Part shown: positions 51,256-61,675 of the stretch, piece after piece | Numbering within the stretch: the stretch's first letter is position 1 | Layout of the letters: every line of letters starts with the position of its first letter | DNA from: Pegoplata infirma | Lineage: Eukaryota > Arthropoda > Insecta > Diptera > Anthomyiidae | Assembly: GCA_963921195.1 (NCBI GenBank) | Contig: OY992537.1 | Location: 75,646,894-75,710,893, forward strand | DNA: 64,000 nt | Reading direction: 5' to 3' | Translations under genes and position numbers: made by a program | The notes under the pieces: model-generated | What the model saw: the letters and a program-made list of their open reading frames with translations, nothing else | Told to the model about the DNA's origin: nothing | Database searches by the model: none

Positions 51256-51843
51256 CAAGGGAAGTATCTCAACCCTTATGAACCGATTTGCCTAAAACTT
51301 AAAATATATATCAAAGAGACAATTCAAAGGTTGAGGTGTCTCTGCTTATTTGCCATATCGGGGATTTAGGGGTTCAAAACATGGGTCAAAAAATGTCGAA
51401 AAAATGTTTTTTTGGATTTTTCAGCCATTTCTTTTTAGGAAACTATATGATGTTTTCATATGAAAAGAAAAGTTTTTTTAATGTCTATCCAATGATGACA
51501 TAACCTTGTAAAAATTCGGCTTCTTTGAATATTTTTTTCAGGAAAATGTGTACATTTTGGGGGTTACATATGTGAAGACATAGACCTAGGATATCCATAT
51601 GGATAAGAAATAATCTTTATTAAATTAATGTCGACCCGTATTTTTGCCCTAGATGATATTCCTGTTAGTTCGGCTGTTATCAAAATTTTCCCGAAGGTCC
51701 ACATGGTTTCATAACTGGACAACGAAATTTTTAAACACCGATATGGCCGATAAGCCGAGACACCCCAACCTTAATATCGTCTCTTTAATATATATTTTAA
51801 GTTTCAGGCAAATCGGTTCATAAGGGTTGAGATACTTCCCTTG
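51256..51843. mobile_element. CAAGG-ended element v (588 bp)
   Basis: CAAGGGAAGTATCTCAACCC and GGGTTGAGATACTTCCCTTG are perfect inverted ends with the 3-bp duplication TGA (51253-51255, 51844-51846). Inside, ATGAACCGATTTGCCT and AGGCAAATCGGTTCAT pair. This is the cleanest copy of the family. Confidence 0.9.
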
Positions 51844-51846
51844 TGA

Positions 51847-52175
51847 GTCAGCAATGCAAATAATGTACGTGCTGCAATAATCGAGGAGTTGCGTTTATCG
51901 AGGTTTGCGTTAAGCGAGGTGGCACTATTTTATTATTTTTTTTTGCAAGAATATAAAGAATTTTTTACTTTCATCGTTTGTCGGATATTTTTTAGCAACA
52001 AATATTTTTTAGCAACATAGATTTGAAAAAAAAAAAAATAATGTTAAAGAAAAAAAAATGGTTTAGCCTTACAAAAACGTTTTTTTTTTTTTGCTTAGGA
52101 AGAAAATTTTAAAAATGTATAACTCGACACAACCAAAAAACACTTCTTTGAAAATATTGGGTTACTAGAACGTGG
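51847..52175. other. pogo-like interior, GCGTTAAGCGAGG motifs and A/T runs
   Basis: GCGTTTATCGAGGTTTGCG and GTTAAGCGAGGTGGCACTA (51889-51927) repeat the terminal motif of the surrounding pogo-like element. The rest is low complexity. Confidence 0.45.
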
Positions 52176-52256
52176 ACTAAGATAGACAGGTTTGTCCTTC
52201 CCAAATTAGATGGAATCACCCTGGAGCTACCCAATGAGGCGAAATACCTGGGTGTG
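52176..52256 (+). pseudogene. Short reverse transcriptase relic (Jockey/R1-like)
   Basis: One frame reads TKIDRFVLPKLDGITLELPN followed by EAKYLGV. This matches the late RT region of Jockey- and R1-clade LINEs, where a LPxLxGxxLxLxxExKYLGV segment follows the catalytic core. Only 27 codons survive; the frame then meets TGA (52266-52268). No poly-A tail or target duplication was identified, so it is an old remnant. Confidence 0.7.
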
Positions 52257-52268
52257 AAACGAATATGA

Positions 52269-52527
52269 ATAACCCAAATCGTAAAAAAATATTACATCCG
52301 TCCCAAAATGATCTTAAAATTTCCTTTTGAATTGGTTATTACTTTTCTAATTGATGTTTAAAATAAAAAATGGACACCTAAATTTTAACCAAAATTTTTT
52401 TAGTTGTATCTGTGAGATGGTGAAAATGCTTGATTGTTATTTTTTTATTGATGTGAATTCGCTTAAAAATATCTTAAATGCCGCAAATTTGTTAACTTTT
52501 GAGTTAAAAAATAATTTTGTACTTTAT
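52269..52527. other. Unassigned spacer
   Basis: An 89-aa plus-strand frame (52351-52620) runs across it and into the next element and is not convincing. Confidence 0.3.
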
Positions 52528-53310
52528 TTTTTTTATACCCTCCACTTACAAGGGAAGTCTCCCTGGTGTCACCCTCCGATCTTCATGAAATTTGGATATG
52601 TTGTTAAGAACGAAAATTAATTCGACACGTATTTTTTTTTAGCGGCCCAAATTCATTTTTTAGAGGGGTCGATTTGTATGGGGGGAAATTGACCTTTTTC
52701 AGTTTTTCACGATTTAAGCCTATTTAAACAAAATTAATATAGGCATGTGTTGTATCAGATTAAAGGTATTAAAAATACCTATCTCGTGGTGTTAACAACG
52801 GGCCATAGAAGTTAATATTTTTCGACTTATTAACAAAAATGTCCTAAAATTTTAGTATTTTACTAAATATGACGAAAAGTTGTGCATGTTTGGACACGTT
52901 CTTAGCACACGTAGATAGGTTTTCCAAAGACCTTTCATTTGGTATGCAACATGACTAGGTTTCTTTGCATAGTATAGGAGATAAACGAAAAAAACTGAAA
53001 AATGGCCTTGTCTTCCCCCCTCCCTTTTACCCCCTAAATATGAATTTGGGCCGCTAAAAAAAAATACGTGTCCCTTTATTTTTTCTGCTCTACAAAATAA
53101 AACCAATTCCATAAAGATCCGCGGGTGACACTAGGGAAACTTCCCTTGTTAGTGATAGAGGGTATATATAAGTTTGTCATTCCGTTTGTAACTCATCGAA
53201 ATATCGGTCTGGGACCCCATAAAGTATATATATTCATGATCCCCAATCGATTTTAAGACATTCTAGCGATGTCCGTCTGTCCGTCTGTCTGTGGAAATGG
53301 TGATCACGAC
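52528..53310 (+). repeat. mini-me unit split by a CAAGG element
   Basis: TTTTATACCCTCCACT (52531-52546) resumes after the insert as GTGATAGAGGGTATATATAA, TTTGTAACTCATCGAAATAT, GGGACCCCATAAAGTATATA, CGATTTTAAGACATTCTAGC and GTCCGTCTGTCCGTCTGTC. Joined, it equals the copy at 24880-25065. Confidence 0.8.
52549..53148. mobile_element. CAAGG-ended element vi (600 bp)
   Basis: CAAGGGAAGTCTCCCTGG and CTAGGGAAACTTCCCTTG are inverted ends with TTA duplicated (52546-52548, 53149-53151). It is about 100 bases longer than copy iv, mainly around TTGTATCAGATTAAAGG and in the right arm. The 86-aa minus-strand frame is non-coding. Confidence 0.9.
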
Positions 53311-53745
53311 CAAAATACTACACGGATATGACTGAAACTTAACACATTTATTGGAAGTTCTCTTGAGAAGTTTGGTATTGCATTTGAGCGATATCGGTTC
53401 AGCGGTTTAAAAGTTATGAACAAAAATGTAAGGACACCTCAAAAATTTTAGTACATTCAACATAACCTAAAAATACAAATTGCTTTAATTCGGCTGCTGG
53501 TTGACATATGTGAACATAATTGAACACCAAATGGTTTTTAAACATGTAAGAACATATTTTTTGACAAAAAAAGAAAAAAATCGCGGATTTTTTTTTTACC
53601 AAAAATTTTTTTTCGCGGAAATTTTTTTTTGATTTTTTTTAAGTAATTTCCTTTTAAAAAAAAAGTTTTTTGCAATAATCTTTTTGAAATTGTGGAAGGT
53701 ATCACTACATTCGGCAAAGCCGAATTTAACTTTTTTACTTGTTTT
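53311..53745 (+). repeat. mini-me downstream part ending in the hairpin
   Basis: GGATATGACTGAAACTTAAC and GCGATATCGGTTCAGCGG lead to GGAAGGTATCACTACATTCG and the hairpin ATTCGGCAAAGCCGAAT (53711-53727), then TTAACTTTTTTACTTG. This suggests the mini-me head and the hairpin end belong to one element about 1.2 kb long without the insert. Confidence 0.6.
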
Positions 53746-54203
53746 AATTCAATTATACATTTTAATACAAATGTTGTTAAAATTATGTTGGTAAATTCCA
53801 GTGAATATTCATTTAAACAAATGAAAAAACCATTACACAGATTTTTCATTTAAAATAATATGTATTACAGTCAATTTTTAATGTCAATTTAATGACAAAC
53901 AAAAACATTAAAAAACTAGTGAATATTCCCTTATTTCGTATTAAAAAACATTCAAACTATAGAAGAAATTTTTTACTGCCGAAATTGAATGTAACGGAAA
54001 ATTTATTTTTAAGACAGTAATTTATTTTGTTTAAACTACAGAAATAGAAAACAAGAAACCCTAAATAAAAAAGTGATTTTTCTTTTTCAACAACTTTACT
54101 GATTATTTTTTAAATATATTTTTTTATATCTTTATTTTTTATAGTACTTTTTATGTTATTTTTAATAAAATAAAATAAATGTGTGATAAAATTTGTTTTT
54201 TCA
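53746..54203. other. pogo-like interior, right arm
   Basis: TATAGTACTTTTTATGTTAT, AAAATAAATGTGTGATAAAA and neighbours pair with 51010-51090. The left part is unassigned. Confidence 0.5.
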
Positions 54204-54211
54204 ATTTAAAC

Positions 54212-54415
54212 TAGTGTTTATAAAAAACCGACATTTTGGAAAACCGGTTTCTCGGTTAACCGAAAATCAGCTTTTTCGGTTAACCAGTTTTCTCGGTTAA
54301 ACCGGAATGAAAAAACCGGTTAACTGGAAATTTTCAATTCCGGTTAACCGGTTTGCAAAATAACCGAAATTTTGGTAAAAACCCGGTTTTTCTGTTAACC
54401 GGTTTATAAACACTA
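54212..54415. mobile_element. hAT-like MITE rich in CCGGTTAACCGG
   Basis: TAGTGTTTATAAA at both ends in inverse, flanked by a perfect 8-bp duplication ATTTAAAC (54204-54211, 54416-54423). The 204-bp interior consists of about ten CGGTTAACCG or CCGGTTAAC motifs. No protein. It lies in the right arm of the pogo-like element; the left arm (TTTAAATTGAAAAA near 50980) keeps the empty site. Confidence 0.9.
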
Positions 54416-54648
54416 ATTTAAACCATAAAGATTATTAGCGCCCTAAAAAATTGTGACAGTTATCGCAACGGCAAAAACTTCTATATGTTGCGTTAAGCGA
54501 GGTTGCACTGTATCATATAAAAAAAATAAAACGCTTTTGAAGACCAACCTCTTTAAAACAACAATTTAGAAAAGCTTTTATTTAAAATTGTGTGTGTGTC
54601 GCAAAAGCTCTTAAACTTTAGAATAAGCTAAAAATTCAATAAACTCAT

Positions 54649-56094
54649 TAGGGTGGAGCAAATATATCTTTTTTCGAATTTCGATAAAGTCGGGATCGGG
54701 AAAGTTGCCTTTTGTGGTCGATATTAACCCACAAAAATATTGGACCTGTAGGGAAATGGCTTTGGGTTCTTTTTTGACTTGAAAATCGGAAAGTCCCGAA
54801 CAAAGTGAAAAAAAAAATTTTCGAACTTTTGTTTGGATATTAATGAAAAAGAGTTTTTATCGTAAAAAAAAAATTCTTTAAAAATAACTTATAAAAACTT
54901 TATTTATTTCAAATTGCGGTAAAAATTATTTATTTCAAATTGCGGTAAAAAAATAAAAAAAAATAAAAAAAAACCACAAACAATTTTTTTACCATAAAAT
55001 CACTTTTTCAGTAATGTCCAAACCAGTATTGCCACTTTCTGGATAATTATCCAAAAGTGGGACAATTTCAAAATCTTTGGATAATTTTTGGATAATGATA
55101 TTTTTTGTGTAATTTCAATTCAATAAAGTTTCCACTATTTTTTATATTTAAGCTTTTTATCATTTTATCGATATTTTCGGCCTAAACAAAATCATTATTA
55201 ACATCGACTTTAGAAATTTAGATTACTAAAAACTAGATAATAAATAAAAAACATGCATTTTTGTATCACAAAAACCTAGCCTTAAGTTTTTGAAATTAAA
55301 AATTGTTCTGGAGAATCCCTCTTCCAAAGCCTAAAAATTGTTTAAATTCTGTTAATATTACCATTCTCTTATTCTTCAGATGAGAGAATTTTCAGACGAG
55401 CAGACATGTCAAAAATTGTTGAATAAAACTCTTGTTTTATAGCCATAATACAGCTTGAATATATAAATTTATGTATTTATTTTATTTAAATACGCATGGC
55501 TCTCCTAATCTTTTGAAATTTTTCCGAAAGCTATTTGACAAGCGGATCAAATTTGACATAGGTTCCCGAAAGAACAAATCTAACTTAAATACTAGTCGTC
55601 TAAACGGCTGTTAAAACATACTTAATAAATAAGTTATCGGCAAATACTTCATCAATACTTTTTACAAAAAATATATTGAAACAAACTAAGTTTTTTTTGA
55701 ACCCAAGAAAAATTAGAAATTATATTAGTAAAATTAATTAAAATGAAACTATAACCTCTTGAATAAAAATATACTCTCTATTGTAAAATGAAATACATTT
55801 TTTTGTAAATTTTTTTTTTTTGTGTAATTTGTGAGATTTTGGATAATTTTTTGTGTAATTTTCAATTCTATTGGTGGCAACACTGGTCCAAATATAAACT
55901 AATATTTTAAACAAAAAAAAAGTTCGAAATTTTTTTTTTTTCACTTTGTTCGGGACTTTTCGATTTTCAAGTCAAAAAAGGAACCCAAAGCCATTGCCAT
56001 ACAGGTCCAATATTTTTGTGGGTTAATATCGATCCCAAAAGGCAACTTTCCCGACATCGACGTTTTTGAAAAAAGCTATATTTGCTCCACCCTA
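54649..56094. mobile_element. Foldback element, TIR TAGGGTGGAGCAAATATA
   Basis: The arms 54649-54840 and 55920-56094 are inverted (TAGGGTGGAGCAAATATA and TATATTTGCTCCACCCTA; GGGAAAGTTGCCTTTTG and CAAAAGGCAACTTTCCC; ACTTTGTTCGGGACTTTTC). The flanks AAACTCAT and ATACTCAC agree at six of eight bases, perhaps a worn 8-bp duplication. It splits the right arm of the 8-kb palindrome; the left arm is unbroken there. Confidence 0.8.
55024..55885. mobile_element. hAT-like element, TIR CAGTRTTGCCAC
   Basis: CAGTATTGCCACTTT and GGTGGCAACACTG are inverted ends. The 8-bp flanks GTCCAAAC and GTCCAAAT differ at one base. CAGTGTTGCCAC-type ends with 8-bp duplications are common in insect hAT elements. Several TTTTTGGATAATTT words are subterminal. 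It is 862 bp with no transposase, nested in the TAGGGTGGAGC foldback. Confidence 0.85.
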
Positions 56095-56485
56095 ATACTC
56101 ACGTATTTGAGAAAATTCAATTATTATTTTTATAAGATCCATAAACTTAAAAGCTTTAAATATCAAATAATATTTTCTGAATTTCAATTGAAATATTCTT
56201 AAAATTGGATTTTTTATATTCATTTAATACTTATTTAACTTTTTCTATAAATGTTATAGTAAGAACCCTATAGCCAATATCAATTTTTAAAATAATAATT
56301 AACCTCACATTCAAAATACTATGAAATACAAACTGATTTCATTACGCCATAATAATTCGCATAAAAAAAAATTTCCTACTTGTGTTTTTATTTTTTCTAA
56401 TATAGTAAAACAAAAAATATGCAACAACTTACTTAAAAATATAGTAAACTGGAAATATATGAAGAACACGAACTATAGTAAACAC

Positions 56486-57810
56486 TAAAGGTGTCCTAAC
56501 GACTAAGGTAATTTTTCAAAATCACTTTTTAATACGTGGTAGGGTCCTATATTGTAGTTTTGTATCTAAAAATGAGTGAGCCAAAATTTGGAGACAATCG
56601 GATAAAAATAACTCGTGCCGAAAATGGATTGAAGTTTTGGGACACTCTTATCTGATGAAAAAACACGTTTTTTCTAGTTTTTTGAAAAATATTGGAATAT
56701 GATATTTTTTGTTAATTTTTTTGTTAAGTAATATGAAAATGGTAATAAATTACCTTTCCAAAAAGCTTAAAGAAATTCAAATCGGATGAAAAATAAGCAT
56801 TTTACCCATACATGCCCCAGACCATTGCATGGTTTTTAAAGCCAAAATTTGAAAATTTTCAAAATTTTTAGGCAAAAAAATAAAAAAAATTTAATTTTAC
56901 TTTATAATTATATTAAATACATGTTATAGATAAAAACTAACTGATATGGTAGTCTCACTTTTTTTTCATTTGGCGTGGGTAGTGAATTAATTTCCGCGGA
57001 TTCCAAAGAAAATGAGTTTTTCTAAAATAATTTAGCAAATATGGGAAACAATTTTCTGTATTGTATTATACGAAGTGAAATACATAAATTCTGTAAATTT
57101 TTTGAGAGTTCGGGCATCTTTAACCCCTTTTCGTCGAGGTGAAATGACAAATTTGAGACGTTATACATTTATATAATACAAAATATCTGCATATATCCGA
57201 TTTCTCAAAAGTTACAGAATTTACGTTTTACACTTCGATCCGCACAATAGAGCACAAATTTTCAAAAATTTGCTTAATTATTGTAGAAAAACGCATTTTA
57301 TTTGGAATCCGCGGAAATTTTATCACTACCCGCGCCAACTAAAAAAAAAGCTTGACTACCATATCTGCTATTTTTAATCTTAAACATGTTTTCAATTTGA
57401 TCATAAAGTAAAATTAAACTTTTACTATTTTTTTGCCTAAAAATTTTGAAAATTTTGAAATTCTGGCTCTAAAAACCATACAATGGTCTGGGGCATGTAG
57501 GCGTAAAATGCTTATTTTTCATCCGACTTTAATTTTATTAGTCGTTTTGAAAAGGTTATTTAGTTCCATTTTCATATTATTTCACAAAAAATTTCACAAA
57601 AAATATCAAATACCAATGTTTTTCCAAAAACTAGAAAAAACGAGTTTTTCGTTCTTATAAGAATCTCCCAAAACTTCAATCCATTTTCGGCACGAGTTAT
57701 TTTTAGCCGATTGTCCCCAAATTTTGGCTCACTCATTTTTAGATACTAAAGAACAATATAGGACCCTACCAGGTATAAAAAGATGATTTTCGTTTTTAAG
57801 GACACCTCTA
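56486..57810. mobile_element. hAT-like foldback, TIR TARAGGTGTCC
   Basis: TAAAGGTGTCC and GGACACCTCTA are the ends, with a perfect 8-bp duplication GTAAACAC (56478-56485, 57811-57818). The arms pair over some 350 bases (AACTCGTGCCGAAAATGGAT and ATCCATTTTCGGCACGAGTT). The empty site is in the left arm of the palindrome near 50360. The 75-aa frame at 57433 lies in an arm. Confidence 0.9.
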
Positions 57811-58129
57811 GTAAACACACTTAATATTCTAAGTAAACGAAACTTAAAATTGCAAACAATATTGCTATTCTAAGTTTTTGAAACTGAATATATGCAACAA
57901 ACAGCAATATGGTTTTACTTACTATTTTATTTAAGCAGCATATTTTAAGTAAATATACTATGGGTTCATATGAGTTTTAACTATAGTAGGATGCTCAAAT
58001 ATTTTTTCAGTAACATATTTTAAGTATTTAAACTAATTAAATATGATCCCCTTTAATATTTTAAGTATAGTTATAGTCAATTGATATATTTTTTTTGCTT
58101 AATATCAATCACTGTTTTTTTTTTTTTTT

Positions 58130-58310
58130 TGATGCAAAAAAAAAATTTTTGTTATGTAAAAAAAAATTTAAAAAAAAGATTGATAAAAAAAAATATAAAA
58201 AAATTTATAAAAAAAAAAATATGAAAAAAAAAAATTATATAACAAAAAATTCGATAAAAAAGTGATGAAAAACCAAATTTGATTTAAAAAAAAAATTTAT
58301 GTTAAAAACT
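58130..58310 (+). repeat. A-rich minisatellite
   Basis: Irregular TTGATAAAAAAAAATATAAA-type units border the outer end of the palindrome. Confidence 0.7.
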
Positions 58311-58475
58311 AACCTGTAGGCTAGTTGGTAGCGTGCTAGTCTATAAAACAGGAGGTCGTGGGTTCGATTCCCACAAAAACCCTTGGTCGATTTCGCTATA
58401 ACGAGACGACGGTCATTGTTACCAGTTCTCGTAAAGGTTTAAATTATTAAAAATTATTTTAATTAATTTGGAAAA
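58311..58475 (+). mobile_element. tRNA-derived SINE, second family, full-length head
   Basis: A-box-like TAGGCTAGTTGG (58317-58328) and a perfect B box GGTTCGATTCC (58361-58371) are 32 bases apart, as in a tRNA gene, with GAGGTCGTGGGTTCGATTCC around the B box. The tail matches the copy at 44341-44470 and ends AAATTATTAAAAATTATTTT. The acceptor stem cannot be formed, so it is a SINE rather than a functional tRNA. Confidence 0.75.
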
Positions 58476-58515
58476 ATAAATAAAAACTGATCACATGATC
58501 AAATTATTATTATTA

Positions 58516-59459
58516 CACCGTCCGACACACTTTTGTACACATGGACCGGACCCGAAAATTCTGAAAGTAGGGCAAAAAAAAAAAATACCCGGGTCTCCCA
58601 GTTTTTCTAGATCAATTCGCGTTTTCGCGAAAAACGCAAAAAAAAAAATTTTACAATGAAAAAAAAATGTTCGCTTTTCAGAAAGTGGCACTCAAAATAC
58701 CATTCTTGTGTTTCCCGGTTTTTCTATATCAATTCGCGTTTTCGCGAAAATGCATTTTTTTTGGAAACTTGAAAAAATTTACTACATTCCGAAAATAGGG
58801 CTTAAAATAAAATATTGTTATAGTTTTTCCATAGGCGTTTTTTGTTGGCATAATTATCAGTGTTCTACCATACAAAGTTTACGTGAGGGTTAACGCTAAA
58901 AATTCTAGAAGTTAAAAATTAACTTACATTCATTGTGAATGATTCTGTTATTGTTAATGGTTCTTTTTGGTATTAATAAAAAAAGATAAATGTTTTTATT
59001 TTTATAAGTATAGAATGTAAAATTTGACTTAAATAATATTATGATGACAAAATATACTGTTGAAAACGGGAATTTTGCGAGTGTGCTAAAAAGAAAAAAA
59101 TATTTTTTTTTTTTACAAATTTGCGAGTTGATATGAAATAACTGAGACATAAATGCTTAGATTTAAACCCAATTTTTTTTTTAACAGTGCAAAAAAAAAC
59201 AAAAAATAGCGTTTTTCGCGAATTCGCGGATTGATCGCGAAAACCTGAGAGACACGGGTGTTTTTTTTTTTAACCCCACTTTCTGAATAGCATAATTTTG
59301 TTCTATTGTGGAAACTTTTTTTTTTTTTGCATTTTTCGCGAAAACGCGAATTGATCTAGAAAAACTGGGAGACACGGGTATTTTATTTTTGGCCCAACTT
59401 TCCGAATTTTCGGGTCCGGTTCATGTGTACAGCCAAAAGTTGCAATTTGTTGGACGGTG
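58516..59459. mobile_element. Foldback element, TIR CACCGTCCRACA
   Basis: CACCGTCCGACACACTTTTG and TTGTTGGACGGTG are inverted ends. GGACCGGACCCGAAAATTC and GAATTTTCGGGTCCGGTTC pair inward. The interior repeats ATCAATTCGCGTTTTCGCG four times in both orientations. TTA stands on both sides. The frames inside are repeat shadows. Confidence 0.75.
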
Positions 59460-59469
59460 TTATATTATA

Positions 59470-59720
59470 AAATTTTTTAATGTAATAAAAAAATAAAAAA
59501 AAAATTATGAAAAACAAAAAAATTAAAAAAAAAATTCATGAAAAAATAAATTCGATGAAAAAACAATTTAATGTAATAAAAAATTTGAAAACAAAAATTT
59601 GATAAAAAAAAGGATGAAAAAGAAAAATTTGATGGAAAGAAAATGTATGAAAAAAAATTGATGAAGAAAAAAAAATTGATAGAAAAAAAATTATGAAAAA
59701 AAAATTTTGTTGAAAAATAA
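59470..59720 (+). repeat. A-rich GATGAAAAAA minisatellite
   Basis: Units such as TTTGATGGAAAGAAAATGTA and TTGATGAAGAAAAAAAAATT lead directly into the TTCACCAGCTGGCGAA module. Confidence 0.75.
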
Positions 59721-59985
59721 TAATGTCACTTTTAGTTCACCAGCTGGCGAAAAATAACTTTATTCACCTGCAGGTGATTTCTTTTCAGAGTTACAAAACT
59801 TTTTGGTTTTGAGAATAGGAAAACTGTAATTCTCATTTTCTTTTTTGTTAGGTTATGTTTTGTAGGTACCTTATAGTCAAACTATGGTGGCGTCCTGCAT
59901 CGTTTTTAAAATTAGATATCAGCCTTAACACATTATCGTGTTAGAAAAGACAAAAAAAAAAAAAAAAACCTAGAGGTTTGCAATG
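59721..59985 (+). repeat. TTCACCAGCTGGCGAA module, third copy
   Basis: TTCACCAGCTGGCGAAAAAT, TTCACCTGCAGGTGATTTC, GAGTTACAAAACTTTTTGG, ATAGTCAAACTATGGTGGCG and TTAGATATCAGCC parallel 13831-14050. Confidence 0.7.
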
Positions 59986-60245
59986 TAAGACAGACTCCCA
60001 ATAATTTTTACACTTCAACATTTTTTCTAAACAAACATATACCTTATCTCCATTCCTTAAGGGGGCGCTTATACAACATTACATTTTTATGAAATTAGGT
60101 CACATCGCTCTTACTGTCCCAAGGATGCCCCAGGGGAGTCAATTGTATGACCGACCCCCTATTTTTTTTAACACCAACATTTTCTCAAAACATACCTATT
60201 CTTTATCTTCAGTCATTAAGGCGGTTATTTTTTTACTTTTTTATA
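59986..60245. repeat. Fragment of the 37616-39365 foldback family
   Basis: AACATTTTTTCTAAACAAAC, CCTTATCTCCATTCCTTAAG, GGGGGCGCTTA, GCTCTTACTGTCCCAAGGAT and GACCGACCCCCTA follow the order of 38040-38190. Confidence 0.6.
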
Positions 60246-61084
60246 TAAAATTGTTTTATTAAATCTATAAGGGTAAAATGTAAAACCAACCTCTATAAGT
60301 TTTTGCTCCTAACAGTTATCTAAAACAAACCTTTTTTATCTAAAACAAACCTCATTTGCTTGTACAGTGTCATAACTCAAAATATTTGATTGTACAGAAA
60401 GTTTACCATTAAACTCAAAAATCAGGTTTTTTGAGTTATTACACTATACAAGTAAATGGCCGATTTGTTATTTTAATTAACTAACGCACACCAATTTTTT
60501 ATTATCTGCGATAACTTCTTCCATTTTTGGTCAGTCGTTTTATGTGAACACGATATTGTGTATCCCCTTCTACTCTATGCAATTTTAAACTTTACTGAAA
60601 AATTTTATATATTTTTTTTTGTAAGCAAAACGGTAGTCTAAGACTTTGTTTTCATATTTGTGTCTATCATCCGAAACCAAACGATATAATTTGAATAGGT
60701 TTATTCATGCATTAAATTGAAATTATGTTTTTTTTTTTTAATAATTCCACTTACAATTTTCTACTTTGCTTTTATTTTGTCTGTGGTTTTCTGTTAAAGT
60801 TCTTTGAACTTAATTTTCTTAAATCTAAATATTTATACATAAAAAAAAAATATTTTTTTTTCTTATTTGTATTTGAAATTACAAACATGTGTATTTTAGA
60901 GTAACTTAAACTAATTAAAAAATTTAATCTTTCATTTTGACTACTTTGAATCTTTTGGTTCTTATGTCAATATGTTATGGTGTAGAATAAGTAGACTGGT
61001 GAAGAATTCTTAAGAAAATTTAAATACACTATTTTATTGTCTTCACAAGGCATTTATAATATTTGAATATATATTATTTTCTAA
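60246..61084. other. Unassigned, with a small TAACTCAAAA inverted pair
   Basis: ACAGTGTCATAACTCAAAAT (60364) and GTTATTACACTATACAAGTA (60436) pair loosely as a small foldback. Otherwise AT-rich without a gene. Confidence 0.4.
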
Positions 61085-61670
61085 TATTTCACTATCTTAC
61101 AATGGAAGTTTAAATCCGATTTGCCTGAAATTTTAAATATATATCGAGGGTGAATATTCAAAACTTTCTATCTGCAATATTTTTGAAATAGAATTTTCAA
61201 TAGATATGTATGTGGTTACTATCACTATTAGATGTAAGTTATCAAATTAATTTTTAACTGAAGTTTTATTTCAAAAATAATTATTTTTAAATATATTGTA
61301 GAAAACAGATTAATAATTACTCTTAGCATTTCCTGAAAATAACTGTTCTTTTCGATTTCCTAACATATTTTCATTATGCAGATAGCAAGTTTTGAATATT
61401 CGCACTTAAAATAAATGATTTTAAGGTTGGGGTGTCTCAGCTTATCGGCCATTTCGCTAATTAAGGGGTTCAAAAAATTGCAATGTTTTCCTTTTTTGGA
61501 TTTTTGAGCTTTTTCTTGGTAAGGCATTACAGGATGTTTTTATATGGGATATTAATATGCATATAAATTTATTTTTATTAAATTTCAGTCGATACATATT
61601 TTTGCTGTGCACCTGCTAGTTCGGGAGTTTTCGGATTTTTTTCCTCAGCTAACGACTAAAAAAAAGAAAA
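61085..61670. mobile_element. Remnant of a CAAGG-type element split by a MITE
   Basis: AAATCCGATTTGCCTGAAAT before the insert, and ATTTTAAGGTTGGGGTGTCT, CAGCTTATCGGCCATTTCG and TTCGGGAGTTTTCGGATTTT after it, match 51285-51690. Both termini are degraded (ACAATGGAAG at the left). Confidence 0.6.
61150..61404. mobile_element. MITE, TIR TGAATATTCAAAACTT
   Basis: TGAATATTCAAAACTTTCTA, TCTGCAATAT and the inverted ATTATGCAGATAGCAAGTTT, TGAATATTCG are the ends. It is 255 bp and non-coding; the flanking duplication is unclear. Confidence 0.7.
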
Positions 61671-61675
61671 CAACA

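Larger units (their letters stand above)
50872..54510. mobile_element. pogo/Tigger-like element, TIR CAGTGCAACCTCGC
   Basis: CAGTGCAACCTCGCTCAACG at the left and TTAAGCGAGGTTGCACTG at the right are flanked by TA (50870-50871, 54511-54512). The long inner pairing (CGCCGTTGCGATAA and TTATCGCAACGGC; GGGCGCTAATAATCTTTATG-type) extends about 300 bases. Nested in it are two CAAGG elements, a mini-me unit, an RT fragment and a hAT MITE. No transposase survives. Confidence 0.8.
50043..58081. mobile_element. 8-kb palindrome: 0.83-kb arms with nested insertions
   Basis: The left arm 50043-50871 is matched base for base over long stretches by the inverse of 54511-54648 plus 56095-56485 plus 57819-58081. 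Pairs include GGATCATATTTAATTAG and CTAATTAAATATGATCC; GGATCTTATAAAAATAATA and TATTATTTTTATAAGATCC. Removing the insertions leaves a palindrome of about 1.65 kb with no spacer. The pogo-like element sits at its exact centre. The arms have no gene. Confidence 0.85.

Noticed and set aside
58311..58380. Possible functional tRNA gene
   Set aside because: Good A and B boxes, but no acceptor stem or clean anticodon arm could be formed, and a matching tail in a second copy indicates a SINE.
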